From: Drosophila miranda | Taxonomy: Eukaryota > Arthropoda > Insecta > Diptera > Drosophilidae | DNA length: 64,000 nucleotides | NCBI RefSeq assembly: GCF_003369915.1 | Contig: NC_046675.1 | Coordinates: forward strand, 14,198,001 to 14,262,000 | Reading direction: 5' to 3' | In this document: positions 1-16,338 of the stretch, one piece after another | Layout of the letters: every line of letters begins with the position of its first letter | Numbering within the stretch: the first letter of the stretch is position 1 | Notes under the pieces: generated by a model | The model's input: the letters and a program-made list of their open reading frames with translations, nothing else | Told to the model about the DNA's origin: nothing | The model's database searches: none | Program-made: the position numbers and the translations under genes

Positions 1-1
1 C

Positions 2-6491
<6,490 letters not shown>

Positions 6492-8300
6492 GCTGCTGCC
6501 GGTGCATCGCAGCTGGAGCCGAGAGCTGGAGTGACAACGGGCAGGTGGTGCCTGGATATCGCCCCAGCGAGACGAGACACACACACAAAAGCTTGGCCAG
6601 AAGATGGATAACCAACCAACCCTCTATACATTGCACTAAGGACACGTCGGCAGTCGGTGGTGTGTGTCGTTCAGTGTGAAAACTCTTCGCCCTTCTGTCC
6701 TGATGCTGCCTGTCTGTCTGCTCGACGATTCCAGGCGCACCTGCGCCAGCGGTTGATTTGAATTTTTCCAAGTTTCTATGTTACATATTTTATTTAAAGT
6801 ACGATACACATTTGCATTACCAACAACCCAGAACCCAAAAACCCAAACACCACACACCACACACCAGAATAAGAAATCGGCTGCGGAAGGAAACGAAGCG
6901 ATGCTAAGCGAAGCGAAGCGAAAGGATGAGAGACAACACCACACCACACGCCTCAAAATTAACTACATATTTAGAGTTTAATTTGTAACTATTTAGAACT
7001 TTACACAGTTACAATCGTAAGATTTTTATTTGTATTGCAGGAAATTGTAAGTGAAAAAAATATGTTACTACATATAAGCGCAAAACAAAACAAAAACAAT
7101 GTTGGAAACTTTTAACTACGAGAAAACAAAAAAAAACAAAACCCACAACAATTACGGCATACAAAACAAAACAAAACGAAACGAAACAAAAGCAACACAC
7201 AAGAGAGACGTTTAGTGCTTAAGATACGTTTAAAGTACATAATAAAAAAACAAAAAACAGAAGAAAAACGAGAATATACGCATACTAAAACAGCGGCTTG
7301 GCTTGCTTGTGGGAAAAGGAGTACGATATATACACTTTCAATCATTTCATCTCGACTGGAATACATTTATTTGAGTCTGTTATACACAAGGGATTTTCGT
7401 GTTTTTCGGGTGGTGGGGAGGAGGTAAATTCTATACTAAAAGCTACATAACACCATTTATGATTGGTTAACCTAAGCAGATAATAAGTAGATGTGTTTTT
7501 GCCTTGTCTTTTGTATTTCTAAAACAGTTTTCACACGTTTACAACGCTCAGATATAGTATTATAGTTAGTTATAGTTAGTAAAGTACATTTAGGTTGGTA
7601 TGCTTCGGTTGGTTTGGTTTTTTTAAAATTCCTTTCCCTTTTCTTTCTCATTTTTATAACACACGGCCATCGGAAGATCCATCACGTTTATATTAATTAT
7701 GAACTGTACTATCTATGGTCTGATCTGTTTTTGCTATTAAGGAATGAACAACAGCTATGAGTATGAAGTGGAAGATAGACCATTAAGCATGCTGAAGGAT
7801 GATTAATTGTATTCTTGAGCTTAACACAAGGGGCACCAGATCCAGCCCTGCTAGGAAACCTTGTACATACAACGTACAATGCGATACAAAACTTAGTTTC
7901 TTGTATATGTAGTGTAGGTGTTTTGTTTAACAAACCGGAGGACAACAACAAAGGTAAAAACCAATGTAGAACTCGTGGGGGTTTGGGGCAATTCGAGTCC
8001 TCATACTACTTAGCAAATGGGGATTGGTTTCTTAAACTAGGATTATGTGTACAAGTATTTTCAGATTTCTGTAGATGTGTGTCGTCGTGTGTGTCTGCAG
8101 GTATGTAAATATATACATCCGTGGTTGTATTTCGTGTATAAGGGATTTCTATCAAAACATTGTACAATACAATACAATACAATACAATGGAATACAATTA
8201 ATTCTCAGTGAGAGTCATACATATGCTTATATATTCTGCGCAGGGATTTGCAAGTCAATAACACAAATATTTAACAGCGCAGTGAATTTGGGGCCACAGT
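6492..8300. other. CtBP long 3'UTR and spacer to the TraB gene
   Basis: No convincing coding exon. The first part is presumably the 3'UTR of long CtBP, with an A-rich segment at 7080-7260 that includes AATAAA-like hexamers near 7240. The remainder is the tail-to-tail spacer with the minus-strand TraB gene. A tract of TACAA/ATACAA units lies near 8162-8190. A 20-codon open frame begins at 7743 but has no support beyond its length. Confidence 0.5.
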
Positions 8301-11300
8301 TTAAAAGAAACGCGTTAGTCGGGGCCGCGCAAAGCGGATAACGCCATAGCATCCCAGGCCAATGAGGCCGTACTTCAAGGTGAACTTGCACACACGCTGA
8401 CTGAGGCTGGCCGGCGGAATTTCGAGAATGGAGGGTATCTTTTCGGGGTCAACATTGCCCCACATCTTGGCAATGCCATTGGCATGGCCGATGCCCACCA
8501 CTCCCACAACTCGTACGGGACGGACGCCAGACCCTCCGGGAGCCGCTTGTGGTAGGGCAGCCACCTGCAAGGAATGGCACAAGAACAGATCACGCTCGCG
8601 AACAAATACGTCCGAGAAGGCTGGAAACTCGCCAGCCATCTCCTGCATCAGTTTCTCCAACAAATCCCTTTGCTTGCATTCCTCCACCTCCTCGATGCTT
8701 ATGCTGTCTGTGAATGTCAGGCGCCAGACGAGCTTCATGGTCTGCCACAGGGACAGAGCGCGCAGCGCTCGGTATAGCGTGATGCGAATGGGTCGATCTC
8801 CCAGATGCAGAATGCACCCAGGCAGCTTGTGTATCTCCTCGAAGGCCCGCCGGAATTCACCGCCCGGCGCCATTCCCAGATCCTTTGCGATTTGAGCACT
8901 CATCTGGAGCAGCAGAATGAAGAAGACGCCGTTGATGTAGCCGTGGGTCTGTATTATACCGCGTATCTGAGGGTGAATTTCGCAAAGAAGTAGTACTCAA
9001 AAGTTCTTGTACTTTGCCCTCTTACCTTTGGTATATTGATATTTTTGGCCTCCTCCAGTAGCGTCTTCTCATCCAGCTTCAGAATGTGTATACGTGATGG
9101 ACATAGCTCAACCATGACCACATCTGGACGGACATTGCGTATAACCTGGAAAAAAGTACATCTTTTGTTAGTCAGAGGCTGAAAGAAGATGAAGATGCAG
9201 CTGCAGGCTTACAAAAGAGACGTCATCCTGTGACTCTTCGCTGAAATGCGCCGTTCCGACGAGATAGACCTTGCTACCAAACGGTGTGTTCAACAGCGTC
9301 ACCGTCGACGGAAGATTTTGGTCAAACTCCTCAAGAGTATCATAGATTTTTATGTCGCGCTTTGTCAGTGGCTGATCGTGGCTGGACGCAACAACCTCCC
9401 GGTTGTCATTGTCTCCATCGGCTGCAGCCGAGGCCTCGGCTATGGAGATGTCCAGCTTTTGCTTGCTCGTTTGCAGCAATGACTCTGTCTTACGGCGTCG
9501 CTTGTCTGTGGTCGAGGCTGGGTCCGAGGCCGCCGGTCCTTTGCTGGGGGACTTCTTCAGTATGGGCTTAACGTTGTCCCCCTCAATCAGCACGACCTCT
9601 TTCTCGAGGTCCTCTGCCTTAATCGAGTTATCGTTTATCTCTATAATTGACAAATTTGGATTATCTGTCTTGAATATTGTCTTGTTGGCCAGCTGCGACT
9701 TTGGATCCACCTCCTCCTGCGAGGTGTTCGTGTCGGTGCTCTCGGACTGGATGAGCAGCATGCTGGCATTTAGAGCTGGGGTGGGAGCGGTGTATGCTGA
9801 AGTCGCTTGGATAGCGGCCTTGAAGGCAGCTGCTTCGCTACTAAGATCCGAGCTGACCGCTTTGCTAGCGCCATTCGTAGGCGTCGAGCTGTGGCTAATC
9901 TCGCTAATCAGACTCTCTGCGGATGAAAGCAAAGAAAGCAAAGGATAATATGGTGCAGCTAAAAAATATGTTTAATACAAGAAATATAATGTAAATTAGA
10001 AACGTTGAGTGTCCTGCTCGTAGAGAGCTTTCAGTTCCTTTAAAAATGCTTTGCTGTAGTTGTCGCGGTTGTCGATTTGCAGGACCTGCTGTAGCATATC
10101 GAAGCACTTCTCCTTCAGTGCTGCAAGACGCTTTTTGTAGCTCTTCTCCTCTCTATTGATCTGCTTTTGATACTTCTTCGAAAGCTTCTCTTTCAGAGCT
10201 TCAATCTTTCTGTTGACCGTCTTTGTCTCCGTCGGCTTTTTCAGTTGGTAAACGTCCACGCAAAGCTTCTCCACTATGGCCCGCAGCTCGTGGTCTAAAT
10301 TTGAGAAATGATCTTTCAGCTGCTCCTCGCCTGCGACTGTTGAGAATATTTCTGATAGAAACTGAGTGGGAAAAGTTACAGCCGTTTGCGCTTCGAGAGC
10401 CTTCGTCGCTTCAGCGAAAAGATTCGCTTTAGTTTCGTCAGTGAATGACCCGTTGAGTTCCCTTTCCTGGGCTAGATTCCGTAGCTTATTCTCCACGTGA
10501 TTCGTTTCTATTTGGAGTACAGATACATTTAGCTTGATGGTGTCTATCTGACGTACGAGCTCTTCATGCTTCAGCTTTAGCTTATGATGCATTTGCAAAG
10601 TGATGGGGTCAGGGTTTGCTTTCTGGATGACCTTGAACTTGGCCAGATCCGTATGCTCTCGAGTGGTAGCAGGTTCTATCATTATGGGTTTGCGACATTT
10701 ATTGCACATTGGATGATTCATCCCCAGCTTCTGATTTTTCGTAGCCAACGGACAAGGACTGCTTGTTGCGGATTTTCTGGGTGACTTGAGCTTAGGGGGC
10801 TGTACATGCCCATGTGTGTTCTGAAGTTCGAGTTGTGGGTGCTTCATCCCTAGATTCTGATTTTTCGTAGCCAAGGAGCAAGGACTTGTTGGTTTTTTTT
10901 TTGGTGACTTGAGCTTTGGGGGCTGTATTTGCGAAGCTTCCATGTGCCCATGTGTGTTCCGATTATCCGAAACCATGGGGCCAGGCTTTATTGCATCTGT
11001 TTTCTTGTCTGCCTTGGTCTTGATGGGCTTTATAAACGCAGCTTCCAGATGCTTGGGCGTGGTTAGACGATTCTCCAATCTGGGTATGTAGCGTTCGAGT
11101 TGTGGGTGCTTAATCCCTAGTTTATGATCCTTCTGCGGAAGCACAGAGCCAGGCTTTGTAGCGGTCTCTGTAAACGCAGCTTTTATATCCCCGTGAGTTC
11201 TGTCAGGATCGATCATCAGATGGTGTTGGGCACAATTTGAGGAGTCGACGGAATTATACGAGGCATTTAGCCAGCGCATGCAGAGATCGTCCTTCTGGGA

Positions 11301-11635
11301 TTTTCTGACACTTGGCGGCCGACACACATGTGGATTCTCATGATAGATTCTGTCAATCTGATCCTCGCTCAACTCGAAACGCAATCCCGTTTTGGACGCT
11401 TCAGTTATATCTGTCAAGGATTGTTTAAAAGCTACTTATAGGGCTGATTGACCAGCCCATGGCCCATGGATAGGCATGAACCCGACTTACCATTACAGGA
11501 CTTGTAAACCGTTGCGGATAGGTTGTCCAGCGTACTGCCGTATATGGTGGTGTCGCCCGTTTCGGAGCTGCTATTATTATCCATCGTTGAATTGGAGGAC
11601 TCAAACGATGTGGAGGTGGAGGTTGATACATCCAT
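8301..11635 (-). CDS. TraB-domain protein (TRABD-like)
   Basis: TraB/PrgY-fold protein. Coding exons, high to low: 11635-11491, 9916-9213, 9145-9026 and 8966-8301; junctions are GT-AG and in phase, giving 544 aa from MDVSTSTSTS. An in-frame ATG at 11707 would add 24 aa. Residues 1 to about 255 are Ser/Thr/acidic and poorly conserved in appearance. The TraB domain begins near TPFGSKVYLVGTAHFS, whose GTAHFS motif is diagnostic, followed by RNVRPDVVMVELCPSR and, later, VVGVGIGHANGI. A hydrophobic C-terminal segment (LKYGLIGLGCYGVI) could be a membrane anchor; human TRABD-type proteins have been placed at the mitochondrial outer membrane. The 1.6-kb first intron contains an alternative terminal exon. 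I do not recognise the fly gene name with certainty. Confidence 0.85.
9996..11410 (-). CDS. alternative terminal exon: repeat and coiled-coil protein sharing the TraB gene's first exon
   Basis: A single uninterrupted frame of about 470 codons. Its acceptor (CCTTGACAG|ATATAACTG, exon from 11410) is in phase with the donor of the TraB first exon at 11491 (AAT G|GTAAGT), so the product would be about 520 aa beginning MDVSTSTSTS. The first half holds about four degenerate 35-45 aa repeats ending in LGIKHPQLE, LGMKHPQLE, LGMNHPM or LKLKHEEL, each preceded by a THG/EHTD element and a Lys/Pro/Ser-rich stretch. MCNKCRKP supplies a CxxC pair. The second half is Lys/Glu/Leu-rich and probably coiled coil. 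I do not recognise the family. It could instead be an independent nested gene with its own promoter. Confidence 0.7.
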
Positions 11636-11707
11636 CGTGCAGTATGTACTTTCGACCTGCGTGTCTTTTGTGTGCACAGTTGGCTGGAAGAGTCGGTTAC
11701 GAGTCAA

Positions 11708-12319
11708 AATTCGGTTTCAATAGTCAAGAGACACAGCGTCCACGTATGTATGTAGCTATGTATGTGCTAAGCCTTCGATTGGCTTGGCAGCAGTTTCTGT
11801 TTGCTGTCCGTGTGCCGTCGTGTGTCCGATGACTGATGTTGGCGTCTTGTGATAAATAACTGCGGGCGCTGCAACAGTTAAGGAGAGAGATTATCAGAGA
11901 TACAGATAATACCGAGAGCTCTTCAACTGAAAATTGATTGCCGTGTTTTGTCTACGTGTCCACTCCGAGAAATAGGTAGTGTTTACTATGATTGGAAAGT
12001 CCAAGTCAAATTGATATGAGGCATCCGTATGCCAAGGGACTGGGCCTATGCTGTCGAAATCCCTGCTCAGCAGCGTTGTGCCTAATACAGCCTACTTACC
12101 CGAAAAGTATTGTTTTCTGTTGTGTGGCGTGGGGTTGTGGTGCACTGCTGGACGTTCTTTTGGCATCAACGGACCAATAATTGACACAGATTTGTTGCTG
12201 GGCTTAGGGCGCGTGATAATATTGATTGTTTTTATATATTCCAGTGAGTGCGATTGTAATAAAACCCAAAAAACTAAAGAGTTAAATAAATCTGTGACGA
12301 GCTAAGTGTATTAGAGGTG
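11708..12319. other. TraB gene 5' flank
   Basis: Presumed promoter and 5'UTR of the minus-strand TraB gene, then spacer. Short frames near 11992-12180 look random. I see no further gene. Confidence 0.4.
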
Positions 12320-12360
12320 TCAAAACATCGATGGCACTATCGATAGTATCGATGTTTTGG
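12320..12360. promoter_or_regulatory. palindromic CGATA/DRE cluster (insulator or DREF-type site)
   Basis: CAAAACATCGAT at the left end is mirrored by ATCGATGTTTTG at the right end, around a perfect DRE core TATCGATA at 12338-12345. A further CTATCGA lies near 12396. CGATA motifs in this arrangement are bound by BEAF-32 and by DREF in flies. Binding here is inferred. Confidence 0.45.
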
Positions 12361-12419
12361 TGCTAGTTTCCGATTGTTTTGCTACTATTAATGATACTAT
12401 CGAGCTCTAATCGGTAACT

Positions 12420-12895
12420 TCCCATTCTCTACTTTTATTTTGAAAAGTGAAAGCCGAAAAACTTGACGAACCCTTTTGATATTTGAAGATCGTTTAGCAA
12501 TCTGATAGATATGGTCATTCTCTATGATTGTGCGTTTTTTTTTTTTTTTCGAATCTTCAATATTGTGTATGCCACAGATTTTCGCTCTTAGTGGGGGCGG
12601 AAGTGGGCGGGGAAAAGTTTTGAAATATACCTGTAACAGTGACATACCACAGAAGTCCGGATGTAAAATGTCGTTGCTCTAGCTCTTATAGTCTTTGAGC
12701 ACTAGGCGCTGAAGGGGACGGACAGACGGACGGACGGACAGACAGACAGGGCTCAATCGACTCGGCTATTGATGCTGATCAAGAATATATATACTTTATG
12801 GGGTCGGAAACGATTCCTTCTGGACGTTACACACATCCACTTTTACCACAAATCTAATATACCCCAATTCTCATTTTGAGTATCGGGTATAAAAA
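12420..12895 (-). mobile_element. DINE-1/INE-1-like (Helitron-related) repeat fragment
   Basis: Read on the minus strand, the segment begins TATACCCGATACTCA and continues with the DINE-1/INE-1 hallmarks: GGAATCGTTTCCGACC, CATAAAGTATATATATTC, TTGATCAGCATCAATAGCC, GAGTCGAT, then a CTGTCTGTCCGTCCGTC tract and a CGCCCACTTCCGCCCCC stretch. These match the general DNAREP1 consensus as I remember it. It has no coding capacity. The inner boundary near 12420 is approximate. Confidence 0.8.
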
Positions 12896-13237
12896 TCATA
12901 ATACATATGTATACATATGTATGTACATATAAATACATATTCACTAATTACATTTGAATCTTCTTATTTGGGACTGGTGAAGCCCTGGCTTGGGTATGGC
13001 TAGGGTCTCTAGGGGAAGGGGTACATACACACATATGTATGTATATTGGAATAGAGAGAGACGCTGACCTGACTGTAACTGTAAATGCGAAGAAGGTGGA
13101 AAGCACGGAATAGCCGTGGAACAACGGCTGTTTTTGGGGAGTGCCCTGTGACATCAGGACTTACTGTCATTTGAAGCCACTGTAGGCAGATGCACAAGGC
13201 ACTTTTGCTCATACAACAGTAGCATAAACAAACGAGT

Positions 13238-13580
13238 ATCGTTCCAATTGCTCAATTCTTTATTCCGTCGAATATTACTAGCTATATAGAACATTTAGCC
13301 ATGCCCACATAATTTTATCCGATTAATAAATCAATTTTCTACTTGACTGGCTTATTTCAAACACTTGCTTTTATTGGATTTTGCTTAAAAAAACGAAAGA
13401 GGATAGTCGTTCCTATTGTTAAATTTTGATATTCCGTGGATTATTACTAGCTACATATATAGAAACTTTAGCCATGCCCACATAACTTTATCCGATTAAT
13501 AAATCAATTTTCCACTTGACTGGCTTATTTTAAACAGCTGCTTTAATTGGATTTCTATACCCTTTCTTCTTAAATGTACA
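13238..13580 (+). repeat. two tandem copies of a ~150-bp repeat
   Basis: Copy 1 (about 13238-13385) and copy 2 (about 13408-13570) share TATTCCGT, ATTACTAGCTA, TTTAGCCATGCCCACATAA, TTTATCCGATTAATAAATCA and ACTTGACTGGCTTATTT, in the same order and spacing. A third, more diverged copy lies at 14630-14815. No coding potential and no terminal inverted repeats were seen, so the family is unknown. Confidence 0.8.
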
Positions 13581-13800
13581 TTTAAAGATTACATTTTGTG
13601 AAGCTCTTGTTGGTTTTGAGTATTCTGTCAGACTAGAAATATTGTCATATAAAAGCGTCGGAGAAGGCTCGTAGCAAAGCCTCGAAAGTCTCCACTCGAA
13701 AGCGTGCAGATCGCAACGCCCTTACTGTAGGCTCAATCTGGTCGTGGAGCCACCACGGCCGCCGTCTCCTCGGCCTCGGAGGACTCGCGTCGCGCCTCCT

Positions 13801-14058
13801 GCAGTAGCTCCTCTCCTGCTTCCTTTTTATCTATCTTTGGCGGTGGCATTCCTCTTTGATGGAAGTATTGGGCCTGCTTTTGCTTGCTGTAACGGAATAT
13901 CCAACATCTTGTGGTGATTTTTTTTTTATTAATAAAAAATCACCTGAAGATGATGCAAATAACGTAAGAGCAAACAAGAGAAAGCACAAAACTGCCATCA
14001 AGAAGGGCTGCCATCGCCAAGGATTGATCCACAAAAAGCAGGAGAAACGCTAGTCGTC
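13801..14058. repeat. inverted exon-like duplication (hairpin-RNA candidate)
   Basis: The reverse complement of about 13808-13925 aligns without gaps to about 13933-14050 at roughly three-quarters identity over about 118 positions (hand count). The arms meet in a perfect GGTGATTTTTT / AAAAAATCACC stem with a tiny AT loop near 13928. Both arms can be read outward as related peptides: HQRGMPPPKIDKKEAGE on the minus strand and HQEGLPSPRIDPQKAGE on the plus strand. AG acceptor-like sites precede both. The plus arm can continue through a possible donor at 14107 to a Gln/Pro-rich segment (14191-14332) ending in [15 protein letters not shown] box at 13648 lies upstream on the plus strand. Function unknown. 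Confidence 0.6.
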
Positions 14059-14629
14059 GCTGGTCCGACAAAAATGACTGGCTGTCATCATCAGCAGAAC
14101 AGAAAGGTGCAGTACCTGATAAAATGGGAGGGAATAAGTCAAATAAGTCAACAAATTTTTATAAATTAACATTTAGTTAACCTTTTTAGATTCGACGAAC
14201 ATGGGCCATCGCTCAGCAGGATGTTCCACAACGCGGTCCACAGCAAGGACTGCAACAGGGGCCGCCGCAGGGTCCGCAGGACCCACAGCCGACGCAGCAC
14301 AGTCTACAAAGTCCAAAGTATGAACCTTAAATTATAAACAAAATTTTAATTATTTTTCAAAACGTTTTTTTTTTTACAAATTTGTTTACTTTTTAACTGG
14401 AATCCAAAAACACAACACTAAAAATTAAACAAGAAATTTCAATGTTCACTCTACTGCTCCTGATTTCAGACTGACGAGATATATAAAACAAACATGTTTC
14501 CATTTTTTCCAAGAGTTTGAACTGACTCAAGGCCAATGTGATGATATTTATTTAAACAGTTCAACGACTGTTCATTATTTTCGGTGGTATATTAAAATAC
14601 CCCCTTGGTCTGCAATAGGTTAATCGTTT

Positions 14630-14815
14630 TCCGTCGAGGATTGGCAACCATATTCCTCGATTTTGATATTCCGTGTAATATTTCTAGCTGGAAAGAATCC
14701 TGACCCCTGCCCACATAAGTTTACTCGATTAATGAATCAATATTTTACTTGACTGGCTTATTTTAAATGCTCGCTTTTATTGGATTTCTATACCGTTTCT
14801 ATTTAAAAATATGTA
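14630..14815 (+). repeat. third copy of the 13.2-13.6 kb repeat
   Basis: Contains TGATATTCCGTG, TTCTAGCTGG, CTGCCCACATAAGTTTA, GATTAATGAATCAATATTT, ACTTGACTGGCTTATTTTAA and TTATTGGATTTCTATACC in the same order as copies 1 and 2, but more diverged. With copy 2 it brackets the inverted duplication in direct orientation. Confidence 0.75.
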
Positions 14816-14905
14816 GTCATGGAAAGGTGGAAAATGTTTGGTCATACTACAAAAAACATCGCATGACGTCAGTCCTGTGTCGTACGACCAGGTTTTTACA
14901 TGTTG

Positions 14906-14979
14906 CTGTATAGAGCAGCACTGGCCACAACAGCTGTTCTGCTAGCCTGTATAGAGCAGCACTGGTCACAACAGCTGTT
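14906..14979 (+). promoter_or_regulatory. duplicated promoter element upstream of COX20
   Basis: A 33-bp unit (CTGTATAGAGCAGCACTGG, then CCACAACAGCTGTT or TCACAACAGCTGTT) occurs at 14906-14938 and again at 14947-14979, differing at one position. The unit contains the fly core-promoter E-box-type word CAGCTGTT and a GGTCACA-like word. The second copy ends about 46 bp before the COX20 start codon. A CRE-like TGACGTCA lies near 14864. Confidence 0.6.
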
Positions 14980-15025
14980 TTGAATTGTTTTGGTGGGCAG
15001 CAATATTTTAAATTGAAATTAAAGC

Positions 15026-15484
15026 ATGGCCGAGGAACCTGAGGACCCCAGCAAGGTTATTATTGGAAAAAACGCATTGATAACAGTCTACTAAAAGTGA
15101 TAACTATCTGAACTTTAATCGTTGTAGAGCTTCGTTATCTTTGGACGCGATGTTTCCCAGATACCATGCTTTCGTAACAGTTTTCTGTACGGAATCAGCG
15201 GCGGAATTGGCATCGGTCTGCTGACATTTTTGGGCACCTCCCGTACACATCTTTCCACTCACGTGGGCTTCGGATCCTTCTTCTGTGGCACCATTGTGTA
15301 CTGGATGAGCTGCAGGTTGGTTGATTTGTCCTTGGCCCGTTGAACCGCTTATCAGTTACTGTTTTGCAGGTATCAATGGTCCGCCCGCCGGTTCGAGCAG
15401 CAGCAGTTACGGGAGGCCATGCGTCGCCAGGCCTTGTACGAAGGCACAAACGTCGAAAAAGAACTAGACCTTAAGTCTGCGTAG
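15026..15484 (+). CDS. COX20: COX20-family cytochrome c oxidase assembly factor
   Basis: Inner-mitochondrial-membrane chaperone that stabilises newly made COX2 during complex IV assembly. Coding exons 15026-15055, 15128-15315 and 15370-15484 give 110 aa, the normal size for the family. Residues after the short acidic N-terminus read FGRDVSQIPCFRNSFLYG, followed by two hydrophobic segments (GISGGIGIGLLTFLGTS and GSFFCGTIVYWMS) separated by a short RTHLSTHVGF loop, then YQWSARRFEQQQLREAM. This is the FAM36A/COX20 pattern. Both donors are unusual (AAG|GTTATT and CAG|GTTGGT), but the frame and protein are coherent only with them. Identification rests on family resemblance read by eye. Confidence 0.85.
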
Positions 15485-16338
15485 TATTAGTATTACATAT
15501 ATTGTAAATATTTTACTTTTCTTACATTTGTGTGTGTGGATAAGGACTATTGTACGTCTGATCTAATTCAGGTGAACCTTTCATGTTTTAAAATCAGTTT
15601 GTTACTGAACTTTAACCGATATAAATAGACTATTTTGTAAGCGAAATCTTACCTTAAAGTAGAACATATAAGATATTTTTTTTCCTTTTGCGGATGTAAC
15701 AGTTTCGAACAGTTCTGCCTATTACAGGTAAACTCTGTAAAATCAGTTCGTTTTGAGCAGATCTGTGGCAACCGCATGTGATGTATGTAATTGTCTCTTT
15801 CTTTAAGACGTTGCTGATTAAATGTTTCACAGAACTATGTATACGAGTAGTCGGTCAACCAAAACTTAGCTCTGTACAAAATACTCAATGGCTGTGTTTT
15901 GACTGTTGGCCTCTCCATACTTGATTAATGGAGACAGTCTAGCCGACTATTTGGGATTCTACCTGACTGATCAGCGCCGCCGAATAGCTTGCTTTCATTT
16001 GAGCGCTGTGCTGATAATTCCCCGAACTCCCGCACAGAGGGTTGTTGTTGATTTATTTTTACACACGTGTAGGCGATCATCCTTCAGAACGATCCGGTCT
16101 CTCCAACGAACCGTAATCTCCAAGTGCCCATGTCGTCGACAGTGTTCGGGGTTCGGTTCACTTGTTCGCATAACGTTTTCGTTGGCAGCGCGAGACGGTT
16201 GTGTTTTTCGGCGTTCGCATGAATTTCTCGGTGGAAATTTGAAAACTTGTTTGACTCTCTTTATTTGTGCATTGGTAATTGCATGCAAAAACAACGCTTA
16301 TATAGCCATTGGTACTGAGAGATACTACCTACAGCACG
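15485..16338. other. COX20 3' flank and rosy 5' flank
   Basis: No supported gene. A 178-codon open frame from 15906 overlaps the rosy start region and has no recognisable domain; I treat it as chance. The rosy promoter and 5'UTR should lie in the last several hundred bases. Confidence 0.4.

Noticed and set aside
7743-7805. Small open frame MNNSYEYEVEDRPLSMLKDD as a possible micropeptide
   Set aside because: Twenty codons in a presumed 3'UTR/spacer, with nothing else to support it.
14090-14140. A chromodomain-like peptide (KVQYLIKWEG) in the inverted-duplication region, suggesting an HP1-family fossil
   Set aside because: The match is about ten residues, the frame closes soon after, and a donor at 14107 would place it in an intron leading to the Gln/Pro-rich segment. 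No other chromodomain sequence is present.
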